From Mycobacteriales bacterium (GTDB taxonomy: Bacteria > Actinomycetota > Actinomycetes > JAFAQI01): a stretch of 57,386 bases of DNA. The notes beneath the pieces were generated by a model. It did no database searches. It was not told where the DNA came from and was given only the letters and a program-made list of their open reading frames with translations. Below are positions 7,022 to 15,169 of the stretch, in pieces (position 1 is the stretch's first letter; each line of letters starts with the position of its first letter). The stretch covers positions 1 through 57,386 of the forward strand of contig DASZRO010000049.1 in assembly GCA_035550055.1 (NCBI GenBank), in the 5' to 3' direction. Both the position numbers and the translations under genes were made by a program.

Positions 7022-8080
7022 CTATCGGGCGAAGCGGGACGCCTGTGCCGGCAGGTCGGCGTAGGTCACGATGCCAGGTCGCGCCCCGACGACGGCGGGA
7101 ATCGCGTTGACGATCGGCATCGCGGTGATGACCGAGCCGATCGCGAGCATCTCGTCGAGTGACATCGACTCGAAGTCCTGCGGCAGCACCTCGGCGCGCA
7201 GGTTGACCTGCGGGTGGCCGCGGACCTCGATGAGGTAGGCCATCGCGATCTCCCAGGCAGGGTCGAGGAAGGGCGTGATCGTCCAGCGGACGTTGACCTC
7301 GATCAAGTCGGTGCCGGCCCGCGACCCGAACCATTTCGCGTCGATGCCCGCAACCGTTCCGGCCCTCACGTCACGGTTCGGCACGGTGAGATCGGTGGTG
7401 GCGTGGGCGAAGCCGACCTCGCAGCGGATCGCGTCGACGTCGGCGCCGAGCAGCTCGGCGAGGGCCTCCACCGCATCGCCGAACGGCGCCGTCGCCTTTT
7501 CGATGTCCAAGGCATGGCTGGGGTCTCCGGCGGGTCGGCCCCACCCGAGCTCGTCCTGATTGGCATCGCCCGCCCACGTCCCGATGTCGAAGGACTCGAG
7601 GATCCGCACGTAGTCGACCTGCCGGCAGACGCCGGAGGCGACGGCGGCGAGGTAGTCGGCAAAGCCGGGGTTGATCCCGCTGCCGAACAGGCTCGCGCCG
7701 CCGGCCTTGGCCGCTGCGTCGAGGCGGGCGCGTGCGTCGCCGCCGTACGCCCGACCGGTGAGGAACGACGCCGTCGTGAGGACGTTGATGCCCGCTTCGA
7801 GGAGGCGGATCATCTGGTCCACGTCAGGATGAAGCGGCATGTGCAGCACGCAGTCCGGCTGTAGCGCGATCAGCGCTTCGATGTCGTCCGTTGCGGTGAT
7901 GCCGACCGCTTCTGGGAGCTCGGCCAGCTCGCCGACGTCCTTGCCGACCTTGTCCTTGCTGAAGGCGTAGACGCCGACCAGCTCGAGATCCGGACGCTCG
8001 AGGATTGCGCGGATCGCCTGCCGCGAGACGTTTCCGGTGGTCCACTGCACCACGCGGTAGACGCGATCTCCAGGGTTCAC
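7022..8080 (-). CDS. Dihydrodipicolinate-reductase-like NAD(P)-binding oxidoreductase
   Basis: A 352-aa protein with an N-terminal Rossmann region (YRVVQWTTGNVSRQAIRAIL, then LELVGVYAF) and a C-terminal mixed domain. It belongs to the DapB-N-like oxidoreductases common in mycobacteria and relatives, which include 2,4-diaminopentanoate dehydrogenase; it is longer than true DapB (about 250 aa), so lysine biosynthesis is unlikely. GTG 8080 follows AGGAG and overlaps the stop of the preceding SUMF1-fold gene (GTGA). The motif GSGINPGFADYLA is well kept in this family. Actual substrate unknown. Confidence 0.8.
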   Translation of the reverse strand: MNPGDRVYRVVQWTTGNVSRQAIRAILERPDLELVGVYAFSKDKVGKDVGELAELPEAVGITATDDIEALIALQPDCVLHMPLHPDVDQMIRLLEAGINVLTTASFLTGRAYGGDARARLDAAAKAGGASLFGSGINPGFADYLAAVASGVCRQVDYVRILESFDIGTWAGDANQDELGWGRPAGDPSHALDIEKATAPFGDAVEALAELLGADVDAIRCEVGFAHATTDLTVPNRDVRAGTVAGIDAKWFGSRAGTDLIEVNVRWTITPFLDPAWEIAMAYLIEVRGHPQVNLRAEVLPQDFESMSLDEMLAIGSVITAMPIVNAIPAVVGARPGIVTYADLPAQASRFAR

Positions 8081-9195
8081 CGCTGCTCCTTCGGGTTGCT
8101 GGGAATGGTGGCGGCCAGGCGGAAGCCGTAGGTCTCGAACGGGTCGGCGGCGACGTCGCAGGACCGGCTCGACGACGCGTTGTAGGACCCGGCGTCTCCG
8201 AAGTCGGTGCCGCGAACCACGGCGAGCGGGCCGAAGCCGGGGGTGAACGGGGAGCCGATCAACGAGTCGAGCGCGTCGGTCAGCGGGGCGATCGCCGCGC
8301 CGGCTTGGTACTGGTCGATCACGGCGTCGGTGAAGTCCTCGGTCCACTGAAAGACGTCACCGCCCTGGTCGTAGGTCCCGTTGGGGCTCGGTGAGCCGGA
8401 GTAGGCGCCGACCGGCGTCTCGTCGTTCCAGAACCACGCGGCCACGCCGCGGACGCCCGGGTTGGCCGGGTTCGCGTACGCCGTCACCAGCGCGCAGTTG
8501 CCGGTGTTGGGCTTGGCGGTGGGCAGCGCGCAGGTCATGGGGCGGTCCGAGCCGGCCGGGTAGGCGTAGTAGCGCTGCTTGCGCGGGTCCCAGTACGCCG
8601 CCTTGTACCACTCGTTCTCACTGGGCAGGAAGACCTTGGCGCCGGGCGTGCGATGGATGTCCAACAGGTTGGTCGGGACGATCCCGTTGCCGTCGAGCAG
8701 GTACGCGCCGTGCTCGGTGCTCGCATCGCCCTGGCCGTTGTTCATCCAGTTCGCGAAGCGCATCGCGGAGAACAGGTTCACGTAGTTGACCGGCATCTGG
8801 CCGCGGCCGGGCTGCACCACGTAGTGGTAGTGGCCGGGGCCGCCGGTGCGCGCGATCCCGCTGCCCTCGTGGTAGCACTGCGACCGGTTCATGCAGGGGA
8901 AGAACAGCAGGTGCGGGTCTGCGGTCGAGGCGACAGCGTTGAGGAACGCGGCGTACTGCGTGTTGGTGACGTCGTACTTCCCGATCCGGTACGGGTAGGC
9001 GACCGAGCCGTAGCCCGTGGTGCGGTCGCTGGCCATCACGGTGGTGTCAGGCGGGTTGCCCGGATCGCCGATGCGGACCCAGTCGTAGTGCACCCGCTGG
9101 AGCGGGGCCGGCCGGTGCGGCGCCGCTAGGGCTGGCCCGTCGAAGGCCGCGAGGGCCAACCCGAACGCCACGGCCGCAGCCCAACGTCGCCTCAA
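8077..9195 (-). CDS. Exported SUMF1/FGE-sulfatase-fold protein
   Basis: A 372-aa protein with a Sec signal peptide (hydrophobic run, then ALA-AP near residue 25) and the formylglycine-generating-enzyme-like C-type-lectin fold: YRIGKYDVTNTQYAAFLNAV, VNYVNLFSAMRFANWMN, FLPSENEWYKAAYWDP, GGDVFQWTEDF, and a terminal ETYGFRLA. The paired active-site Cys arrangement of true FGE is not visible near the C-terminus (RSCDVAADPFETYGFR has one Cys), so sulfatase activation is doubtful; similar proteins bind or modify other targets. TTG 9195 has a strong GGAGGGG upstream. It is translationally coupled to the DapB-like gene, which is odd for an exported protein. Confidence 0.85.
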   Translation of the reverse strand: MRRRWAAAVAFGLALAAFDGPALAAPHRPAPLQRVHYDWVRIGDPGNPPDTTVMASDRTTGYGSVAYPYRIGKYDVTNTQYAAFLNAVASTADPHLLFFPCMNRSQCYHEGSGIARTGGPGHYHYVVQPGRGQMPVNYVNLFSAMRFANWMNNGQGDASTEHGAYLLDGNGIVPTNLLDIHRTPGAKVFLPSENEWYKAAYWDPRKQRYYAYPAGSDRPMTCALPTAKPNTGNCALVTAYANPANPGVRGVAAWFWNDETPVGAYSGSPSPNGTYDQGGDVFQWTEDFTDAVIDQYQAGAAIAPLTDALDSLIGSPFTPGFGPLAVVRGTDFGDAGSYNASSSRSCDVAADPFETYGFRLAATIPSNPKEQR

Positions 9196-9282
9196 AGCCC
9201 CTCCCGATGCGTGCTGTGCGGTCGCTCAGCACACACCATCCGAGCCCGGCTGTCTAGCGCCCTCGGTACGACGCGCGTGGTC

Positions 9283-10956
9283 TCAGCTGCGCCGCCACGA
9301 CCGGCCCGGCAGTCGCACTCGGATCACCCGCTCGGCGTACGCCATCTCGTGCAGGTCGCGGCGGCGCCCGACCAGCAGGTCGGCGAGGTCGATCGAGCCG
9401 ATCACGTGGTCCGGGCGGGCGCGGGTGACGACGGCACAGCGGGTCTGGTGTTCCTCCGCCATCACATACGCGGTCTGGCGCAGCGTGTCGTCCGTGCAGA
9501 CCGCCGGTGCGCCGTCGAGACCGTCGAGGTCGAAGCTCATGACGTCGCCGACGAACGCGGTCTCGAGCGGATCGACGTCGTACTCCCGCGAGAGGTGGTA
9601 GCCGCGCCGCGCGATCTTCTCGGTCAGCACGGATCGCTTGAGGACGAGCACGGAGGCGCCGAACGCCACCGACGCGCCGATCAGCAGCGGCAGGATCGCG
9701 TCGAAACGTCCGGTCAGCTCGACGGCGAACACGACTCCGGTGAACGGCGAGCGCATCACGCCCCCGAGGACGCCGGCAAGCGCGACGAGTGGCCAGAAGC
9801 CCGGCCCGACGCTGGGGAAGATGTGCGCTTCGAGCGTGCCGAGCGCACCACCGATCATGAACATCGGGGCGAGTACGCCGCCGGAGGTCCCGGAACCGAG
9901 CGACAGCGACCAGATCAGGGTCTTCACGACGAGGACGCCCGCGACGAGCCCAAGCCCGATCGACCCGGTCAGCTCGGCGTCGATCACGTTGTAGCCGACC
10001 CCGAGCGTCTGCGGCACTGCCAGACCGCCCAGGCCGATGATCAACCCGCCGATCGCGGGCCACCACATCCAGTGGATCGGCAGCTTGCGGAAGCCGTCCT
10101 CCGACGCGTAGACGAGGACGGTCGCGATCACGGCGAGGATCGCCGAGCCGACGCCCGACACGACACACAGCAGGTAGCTGACGGCGGTGATGTGCAGGGC
10201 GCCGTGGACCGGGAAGAGCAGCCCGCTGCCGAGCAGCGGCCGGCGTACGGCGGCCGCGACGGCGACGGCGGATGCCACCGGGACGTAGCTGCGCGGGCGC
10301 CACTCGAACAACAGCAGCTCGACGGCGAGCAGGACCGCGGCGAGCGGCGTGTTGAACGTCGCCGCCATGCCCGCGGCCGCGCCGGAGACCAGCAGCGTCT
10401 TCCGCTCGTCGGCGGTCAGATGGAGCAGCTGGGCGAACAGCGAACCGATGGCACCCCCGGTCATGATGATCGGGCCCTCCGCGCCGAACGGACCGCCGGT
10501 GCCGATCGCGATCGCCGAGGAGACCGGCTTGAGCACGGCGACTCTCGGCTGGATCCGGCTGCCGCCGATCAGGATCGCCTCGATCGTCTCCGGCATGCCG
10601 TGCCCGCGAATCCGCTCGGAGCCGTACCGGGCCATCAACCCGATGACGAGTCCGCCGGCGACCGGTGCCAGCAGGACCAGCGCAGGGTTGTGATGGTGGC
10701 TGTCCGGCGCGACGAGAGAGGTGTCGAGGCGGTGGTAGAACACGCCGTTGGTGATGAAGCCGATCAGCCGTAGCAACGCCCAGGACACGCAGGCGCTCAC
10801 CGCGCCGATCGGCAGGGCCAGAGCCGCTATCAGCAGCAGTCGCGGGGTGGCGCTGAAGTCGCCGAGATGGCTGACGTCTCGGACCTCGGTCGCCGCCGAG
10901 TCGAGCTGTTCGCCGTCGGAAGCCTCATCTGTCACCGGTGCCATCCCGGCGTCCAT
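9283..10956 (-). CDS. ClC-family chloride channel/antiporter with CBS region
   Basis: A 557-aa polytopic membrane protein. ClC selectivity-filter motifs are visible: GHGMPE (equivalent of GSGIP), GTGGPFGAEGP with the gating Glu, and GSGTSGGVLAP. About ten further hydrophobic helices follow, then a soluble C-terminal part (FVGDVMSFDLDGLDG... VIGSIDLADLLVG) that fits a CBS-type regulatory domain. It would move chloride across the membrane, possibly with proton exchange because the gating Glu is present. The start overlaps the 3' end of the MarR gene by 25 nt (an alternative ATG is at 10944), so the two are probably co-transcribed. Confidence 0.93.
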   Translation of the reverse strand: MDAGMAPVTDEASDGEQLDSAATEVRDVSHLGDFSATPRLLLIAALALPIGAVSACVSWALLRLIGFITNGVFYHRLDTSLVAPDSHHHNPALVLLAPVAGGLVIGLMARYGSERIRGHGMPETIEAILIGGSRIQPRVAVLKPVSSAIAIGTGGPFGAEGPIIMTGGAIGSLFAQLLHLTADERKTLLVSGAAAGMAATFNTPLAAVLLAVELLLFEWRPRSYVPVASAVAVAAAVRRPLLGSGLLFPVHGALHITAVSYLLCVVSGVGSAILAVIATVLVYASEDGFRKLPIHWMWWPAIGGLIIGLGGLAVPQTLGVGYNVIDAELTGSIGLGLVAGVLVVKTLIWSLSLGSGTSGGVLAPMFMIGGALGTLEAHIFPSVGPGFWPLVALAGVLGGVMRSPFTGVVFAVELTGRFDAILPLLIGASVAFGASVLVLKRSVLTEKIARRGYHLSREYDVDPLETAFVGDVMSFDLDGLDGAPAVCTDDTLRQTAYVMAEEHQTRCAVVTRARPDHVIGSIDLADLLVGRRRDLHEMAYAERVIRVRLPGRSWRRS

Positions 10957-11426
10957 TCTGCCTCGGGTCCCTCGCCGGCGGCGGAGGTGAAGGTGCGCAT
11001 CGCGTCCACCATCGTGTCGCGCTGGTCGGCCGGGATCCGCTTGGCGATCTTCGAGATGACCGCCTGGCGGCGCGCCGTCACCGACGTGACGACGGTGCGC
11101 CCGCTCGGGGTGATCGCCAATCGGGTCGCCCGCCGATCGGTTTCGTCGGCGGTGGCCGTGATCAGGTTCTTGCGCTGCAGGCGGGTAGCCATGCGGGTCG
11201 CCGTCGAGCTGTTCACGTCGAGTAGCGCAGCGAGGTCCGACACCCGCAGCCGAGGGTGGTCGTTCAGCGTGGCGAGCGCCCGGAACTGCACGAGAGTCAG
11301 GTCCGGGGACTCCTCGTGGACCGAACGGAGCGCGATCCCGACCAGCGCCCGGCTCAACCCGAGGACGGCGTCGGTGAGGGCATCACTTTCTGCCTCGGAG
11401 GTGCGAACTTGCCGTACAGTGGGCAT
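10932..11426 (-). CDS. MarR-family transcriptional regulator
   Basis: A 164-aa winged-helix protein: helix LTLVQFRALATLNDHPRLRV, recognition region SDLAALLDVNSSTATRMATR, and wing TADETDRRATRLAITPSGR. ATG 11426 is preferred to 11441, since the operator-like palindrome ends right before it. MarR proteins are dimeric repressors released by small ligands. It precedes the ClC gene with overlap, and it faces a small membrane-protein gene, so it likely controls both from the shared spacer. Confidence 0.9.
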   Translation of the reverse strand: MPTVRQVRTSEAESDALTDAVLGLSRALVGIALRSVHEESPDLTLVQFRALATLNDHPRLRVSDLAALLDVNSSTATRMATRLQRKNLITATADETDRRATRLAITPSGRTVVTSVTARRQAVISKIAKRIPADQRDTMVDAMRTFTSAAGEGPEAEWTPGWHR

Positions 11427-11447
11427 AGATGCATTATGCATGCATCT
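11427..11447. promoter_or_regulatory. Candidate MarR operator
   Basis: A perfect dyad AGATGCAT (11427-11434) and ATGCATCT (11440-11447) with a 5-nt centre sits between the MarR start (11426) and the divergent small gene (ATG 11465, with GAGGAGG at 11448-11454). Its size suits a MarR dimer, and its position would block both start regions. Confidence 0.6.
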
Positions 11448-11464
11448 GAGGAGGCGACTTGCTG

Positions 11465-11686
11465 ATGGACCCTCTGCTGGCGGTCATCTTCGTACTCGGG
11501 GCAGCGCTGCTTGCCGCGTCGGTCTACATGGAGTGGCTCGGCCTGCTCAGCGTCGCGTCGTCACACAGCAGTCCCCGTCACGCGTTGTGCGGGCACCGCA
11601 AGCTCACGCCCGGCAACGACCGCGAGCTGTGCTGGCACTGCCGTCACCGGCATCTCGACGAGGCGTTACACGCCCTGCACCACTGA
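11465..11686 (+). CDS. Small membrane protein with C-terminal Cys/His cluster
   Basis: A 73-aa protein. Residues 3-31 are one hydrophobic helix (LLAVIFVLGAALLAASVYMEW). The tail holds LCGHRK, then CWHCRHRHLDEALHALHH, giving three Cys and at least five His that could bind Zn or Fe. GAGGAGG lies 10 nt before ATG 11465. It is divergent from the MarR gene and convergent with an SDR gene. I do not recognise a family. It may be a metal- or redox-responsive membrane peptide under MarR control; that role is a guess. Confidence 0.7.
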   Translation: MDPLLAVIFVLGAALLAASVYMEWLGLLSVASSHSSPRHALCGHRKLTPGNDRELCWHCRHRHLDEALHALHH

Positions 11687-11690
11687 CGCG

Positions 11691-12482
11691 TCAGGTCGCG
11701 AGGCCGGGAAGCGTTGCGGAGTGGGCTGACATGCCGCCGTCGATGACGATCGTCTGCCCGGTGATGTAGGCCGACTCGTCGGAGGCGAGAAACCGTACGA
11801 GCGCCGCCACGTCACCAGGCCCGCCGACGAAGGGTGTCAGCGTCCGCGTCGTGTACTGGGCGAGCAGATCCGCAGGAATGCCGGCGCGGGCCGCGTCGGT
11901 CAGGATCAGGCCCGGGACGACCGTGTTGGCTCGTACGCCGGAACGGCCGTACTGCGTCGCGGTCGAGCGGGTGAGCGACTCGACGCCGGCCTTCGAGGCG
12001 CTGTAGGCGGTCCGGATCAGGTCGCCCTTCCACGCCGCACCCGACGACATGTTGATGATCGAGCCGCGGCCGCTGCGCACCATGTGGGGCACGACGTGCT
12101 TGGTCATCAGGAACTGGCTGCGCAGGTTGACGGCAAAAGCGCGATCCCAGACCGACGCCGCGATGTCGGCGATCTCGGTGTCCTCGGCGAGGACGGCGGC
12201 GTCGGTGAGCGCGGCGTTGTTGTCGAGCACGTCGATCGTCCCGTAGCGGTCGATGGTCGCGGCGACCAGGGCGGCGATGCTCCACTCGTCGGCGAGGTCG
12301 ACCGGGATGGCGCTCGCCTCGCCTCCCGCGGCCACGACCTCGCCGGCGACCGCTTGCGCGCCCGGCTCATCGATGTCGGCGACGACGACCCTGGCGCCGC
12401 TCGCGGCCAGGGTCGCAACGACGGCGGCGCCGATGCCGCGTGCGCCGCCCGTGACGATCGCGACGCGGTCGTTCAACGTCAC
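11691..12482 (-). CDS. Short-chain dehydrogenase/reductase
   Basis: A 263-aa classical SDR: TGGARGIG cofactor loop at residues 11-18, DNNAAL in place of the common NNAG motif, Ser146/147 in NMSSGAA, and catalytic Tyr160-x3-Lys164 in AYSASKAG. The ending YITGQTIVIDGGMSAH is typical. GTG 12482 overlaps the stop of the epimerase gene (GTGA), so it is the last member of a translationally coupled operon running down from 15096. NAD(P)-dependent alcohol/ketone chemistry is expected; the substrate is unknown. Confidence 0.92.
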   Translation of the reverse strand: MTLNDRVAIVTGGARGIGAAVVATLAASGARVVVADIDEPGAQAVAGEVVAAGGEASAIPVDLADEWSIAALVAATIDRYGTIDVLDNNAALTDAAVLAEDTEIADIAASVWDRAFAVNLRSQFLMTKHVVPHMVRSGRGSIINMSSGAAWKGDLIRTAYSASKAGVESLTRSTATQYGRSGVRANTVVPGLILTDAARAGIPADLLAQYTTRTLTPFVGGPGDVAALVRFLASDESAYITGQTIVIDGGMSAHSATLPGLAT

Positions 12483-13465
12483 AGCCTTCCGACCGCGCGC
12501 AGCCAGTCGACGAAACGGGTCATGCCCTCGGAGATGCTCATCGGGGCGTAGCCCAGCGCTGCCCTCGTCGGGTTGTCAGCGCCGCGCGGCGGGCGCGCCT
12601 CGCCGGCGGCAGCCTCGGCGATGGCGCACAACGTCGGTCCGAACATCGCCAGCTGCTCCGGCGTCGCGGAGCGCAGGTCGAGGTCGGCGACGCGGTGCTC
12701 GACGCCGGCGATCTCGCAGGCGACGTTGCAGCCTTCCGCCGTACTCAGCTCGTCCTCGGGGCGTCCCATCAGCCAGTACCGGGCTCCCGGAGTGCCCCGG
12801 TCGAGCGCGGCGATCGATCCCGTAGCGACGTCGGCAGCAGCGACCCAGGTGACCGGGAAGCGGAGGTACGCCGTGATCTTGCCGCGGATCGCGGAGAGCA
12901 GGACGCGGTTGAAGCTGGTGCGGTGCAGGGCGCGTTCGACGACGAGGCCGGGGCCGTAGATCGCGCCGGGATGGCACGTCAGGACGTCCTCGCCGGCGGC
13001 GGCTCGGCGATGCGTCTCCTCGAACGCCGCCAGCTTGGTGACGGTGTAGGGATCTTGTGGCGGCTCGGCAAGGACCGGCGCGTCCTCGCGCTCGCCCGCC
13101 ACCGTGAGGTCGAAGAAGGTGCTGGTGCTGAGTGCGACGACGCGCCGCATCCCGTGGGCGCGGCCGGCGTCGAGGACGTTGACGGTCCCCTGGTAGTTGA
13201 CGGCGCGGAAGTCCTCGATGTCCTGGCTGGCACCGCCGAGCAGCGCGGCGCTGTGGATCGCGGCCTCGCATCCTTTCGACGCGCGCAGGACGTCATCGGC
13301 GTCGGTGATGTCGCCCTGGGCCAGCTCGACCCCGATGCCGGCGAGGGCATGCGCCTCGTCGGGGTTGCGCACCAGCGCCCGGACGGCGTCGCCGCGACGG
13401 ATCAGCTGCTCGCAGATGTTGGCGCCGGCGAGGCCGGTCCCGCCGGTGACGAAGACCGTGCTCAC
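12479..13465 (-). CDS. NAD-dependent epimerase/dehydratase (extended SDR)
   Basis: A 328-aa extended SDR. The N-terminal VFVTGGTGLAGANI is the nucleotide-binding loop, ALSTSTFFDL carries the Ser/Thr region, and Tyr140-x3-Lys144 lies in DPYTVTKLAAFE. The extended substrate domain continues to residue 328. Proteins of this subgroup include dihydroflavonol-reductase-like and 3-beta-hydroxysteroid-dehydrogenase-like enzymes as well as sugar epimerases. GTG 13465 overlaps the AhpD-like gene and the 3' end overlaps the SDR gene, both by 4 nt. Confidence 0.9.
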   Translation of the reverse strand: MSTVFVTGGTGLAGANICEQLIRRGDAVRALVRNPDEAHALAGIGVELAQGDITDADDVLRASKGCEAAIHSAALLGGASQDIEDFRAVNYQGTVNVLDAGRAHGMRRVVALSTSTFFDLTVAGEREDAPVLAEPPQDPYTVTKLAAFEETHRRAAAGEDVLTCHPGAIYGPGLVVERALHRTSFNRVLLSAIRGKITAYLRFPVTWVAAADVATGSIAALDRGTPGARYWLMGRPEDELSTAEGCNVACEIAGVEHRVADLDLRSATPEQLAMFGPTLCAIAEAAAGEARPPRGADNPTRAALGYAPMSISEGMTRFVDWLRAVGRL

Positions 13466-14055
13466 TGTGCGGCAGGGACTGGCTGGCTCGCCTCGTGTCG
13501 GGTGTCGATCTGGTCGGCCGAGAACGGCAGCGCGGGCGGCGCCGTACCGAAGATGTCGAGGGTGTGCACGAACCGGTGAGTGCCCATCATCTCGGCGCAC
13601 GAGAAGCCGAGCTCGACGATCTGCGCGGTCGTGAACACCTCGGCGAGCGCGCGGTAGAAGTCGGCGTCCAGGGCGTGGTGGTCGGCGGAGAGCAGGTCGA
13701 GGAACTCCAGCGCCATGCGCTCCTGCGGGTCCATCCCGCTGCGGTCCTCGGTGACCAGGCAGGCCGTCACGTCCTCGTCGGTGATCGAGTCGTGTTTGCG
13801 CGACTGCATGCACGGCTGGCATTCCCCGAGCTGGGCGCTGCGGATCCGCAACAGCTCGAGGATCCGCCCGCCGAGCAGGTTGCCCGCCCCCATGGTCAGC
13901 CGCTTTGCGTGGGTCGCTTCGAGTCGCTGGGAGTTGTACGCGAACACCTGCAGAGGCAGTGTCGTCGCGTAGAGACCGTCGGCGTACCCGCCTTCGATGA
14001 TCTCGCGGGAGCGCGGGGGGAGATCCTCGATCGGGATCGGCTCGATGATCGGCAT
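13462..14055 (-). CDS. Carboxymuconolactone decarboxylase/AhpD-like protein
   Basis: A 197-aa all-helical protein with the AhpD-type redox motif GECQPCMQSRKH (Cys79, Cys82, His88). In AhpD this CxxC-His unit reduces lipoyl groups; many relatives act in aromatic or lipid degradation with unknown chemistry. The extra length beyond the roughly 110-aa core comes from both ends. It is 12 nt downstream of the alpha/beta hydrolase and overlaps the epimerase gene by 4 nt (GTGA), so the four genes 15096-11691 form one unit. Confidence 0.85.
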   Translation of the reverse strand: MPIIEPIPIEDLPPRSREIIEGGYADGLYATTLPLQVFAYNSQRLEATHAKRLTMGAGNLLGGRILELLRIRSAQLGECQPCMQSRKHDSITDEDVTACLVTEDRSGMDPQERMALEFLDLLSADHHALDADFYRALAEVFTTAQIVELGFSCAEMMGTHRFVHTLDIFGTAPPALPFSADQIDTRHEASQPVPAAQ

Positions 14056-14067
14056 CCCCCAAACATC

Positions 14068-15096
14068 TCAGCCGCTCGTTGTGCCCGCAAGGACCTCTGA
14101 GCTGATCGGCATCGTCGGGCGCGAGCTGTCGATGAGAACCGGCGAGCCGGCGACGTGCTCGAGCGGTCCGGCGGCGCCGTCGCTGTCAGGGTCCAGCGCG
14201 TGCTGCAGCACAGCGAGGACCGCGTCGGGCCGGTCGTTCTGCAGGTAGTGGCCGGCGTCGGGGACCAGATAGATCCGGTTGCGGCCGGGCTTGAACATCA
14301 GGAAGTCGTCCCATGCGTGCAGCGCTACTCGCGGTGGGGCGACGGTGTCGTTCATCCCCCAGATCACCGTGGTCGGGACGTCCAGAGTGCCCAGCGTCTC
14401 CAGCCACTCGGTCTCGTGCTCGGAACGTTCGACGAGGTACTGGACGGTCTCGGGCAGCACCTTCATGCCGTCGTCGTGGGCGAACGTTGTGGCGAGTGCC
14501 TGGATCTCCGGGTCGGCGCCGTCGCGCGGCGGGGAGAACGTGGCCTGCCCCATCCCCGCGGCGAGCAGATCCGCGGTCACGACCTCCAGGACCGCCGCGG
14601 CGCTGTCGGGGTTGAGGATCAGCCGCTGGAAGTCGGTGAGGTGCGACAGCGGCAGGAAGATGTTGCCATTGGTGAGCACGAGGTGCTCGACCGTCGTACG
14701 TGTCCGCCCGGACGCCGCATTGATGGTGTGCAGCAGCGACACGCTCGTGCCCCGGTCGTGGGACACGACGATCGCCGACTCGTTGCCGACGACCTCAGCG
14801 AGGTAGTGGTCGAGCAGCTGCGCGTCGCGGCCGAGCCGGTAGCCCCACCCTTGCGGCTTGGCCGAGAACCCGTAGCCGGGAAAGTCGAGGGCGCAGACGT
14901 GGTAGCGGTCGCTGAGCATGTCGGCGAGGGCGAACCAGTCGACCGAGCACGTCGGGAAGCCGTGGACCAGCAACAGAGGCGGGTTGGCCGGATCGCCGAT
15001 CTCGACGTGGAAGACGTCGACCGCCGGCACATTGCTGCCGGGCGACCACGAGAAGGAGCTGCCTTTGCTGCGCCACTGCTCGGCGAGATCTGTCAC
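14068..15096 (-). CDS. Alpha/beta hydrolase (epoxide hydrolase/haloalkane dehalogenase-like)
   Basis: A 342-aa hydrolase. The oxyanion-hole HGFPTCSVDW motif is at 45-54 and the nucleophile elbow is VSHDRGTS with Asp114 as nucleophile, as in epoxide hydrolases and haloalkane dehalogenases rather than Ser esterases. The acid is probably in GMNDTVAPP, and the His in PDAGHYLQND. GTG 15096 (VTDLAEQW) is chosen; longer readings add an unlikely Arg/Ala-rich leader. It heads the operon with the AhpD-like, epimerase and SDR genes, suggesting a short degradative or modifying route starting with C-O or C-halogen hydrolysis. Confidence 0.85.
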   Translation of the reverse strand: MTDLAEQWRSKGSSFSWSPGSNVPAVDVFHVEIGDPANPPLLLVHGFPTCSVDWFALADMLSDRYHVCALDFPGYGFSAKPQGWGYRLGRDAQLLDHYLAEVVGNESAIVVSHDRGTSVSLLHTINAASGRTRTTVEHLVLTNGNIFLPLSHLTDFQRLILNPDSAAAVLEVVTADLLAAGMGQATFSPPRDGADPEIQALATTFAHDDGMKVLPETVQYLVERSEHETEWLETLGTLDVPTTVIWGMNDTVAPPRVALHAWDDFLMFKPGRNRIYLVPDAGHYLQNDRPDAVLAVLQHALDPDSDGAAGPLEHVAGSPVLIDSSRPTMPISSEVLAGTTSG

Positions 15097-15169
15097 GCGG
15101 GCAGCGTATGAGGCGCGCGGGTAGCGTGCGGCCGCCGACTGGGCGAATGGCACATGCGCGTCGCCGCCG

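Noticed and set aside
9283-10773. Plus-strand frame opposite the ClC gene (up to 520 codons)
   Set aside because: Antisense shadow: product is rich in Asp, Arg, Gly and Glu with no domain, while the minus strand has all ClC motifs.
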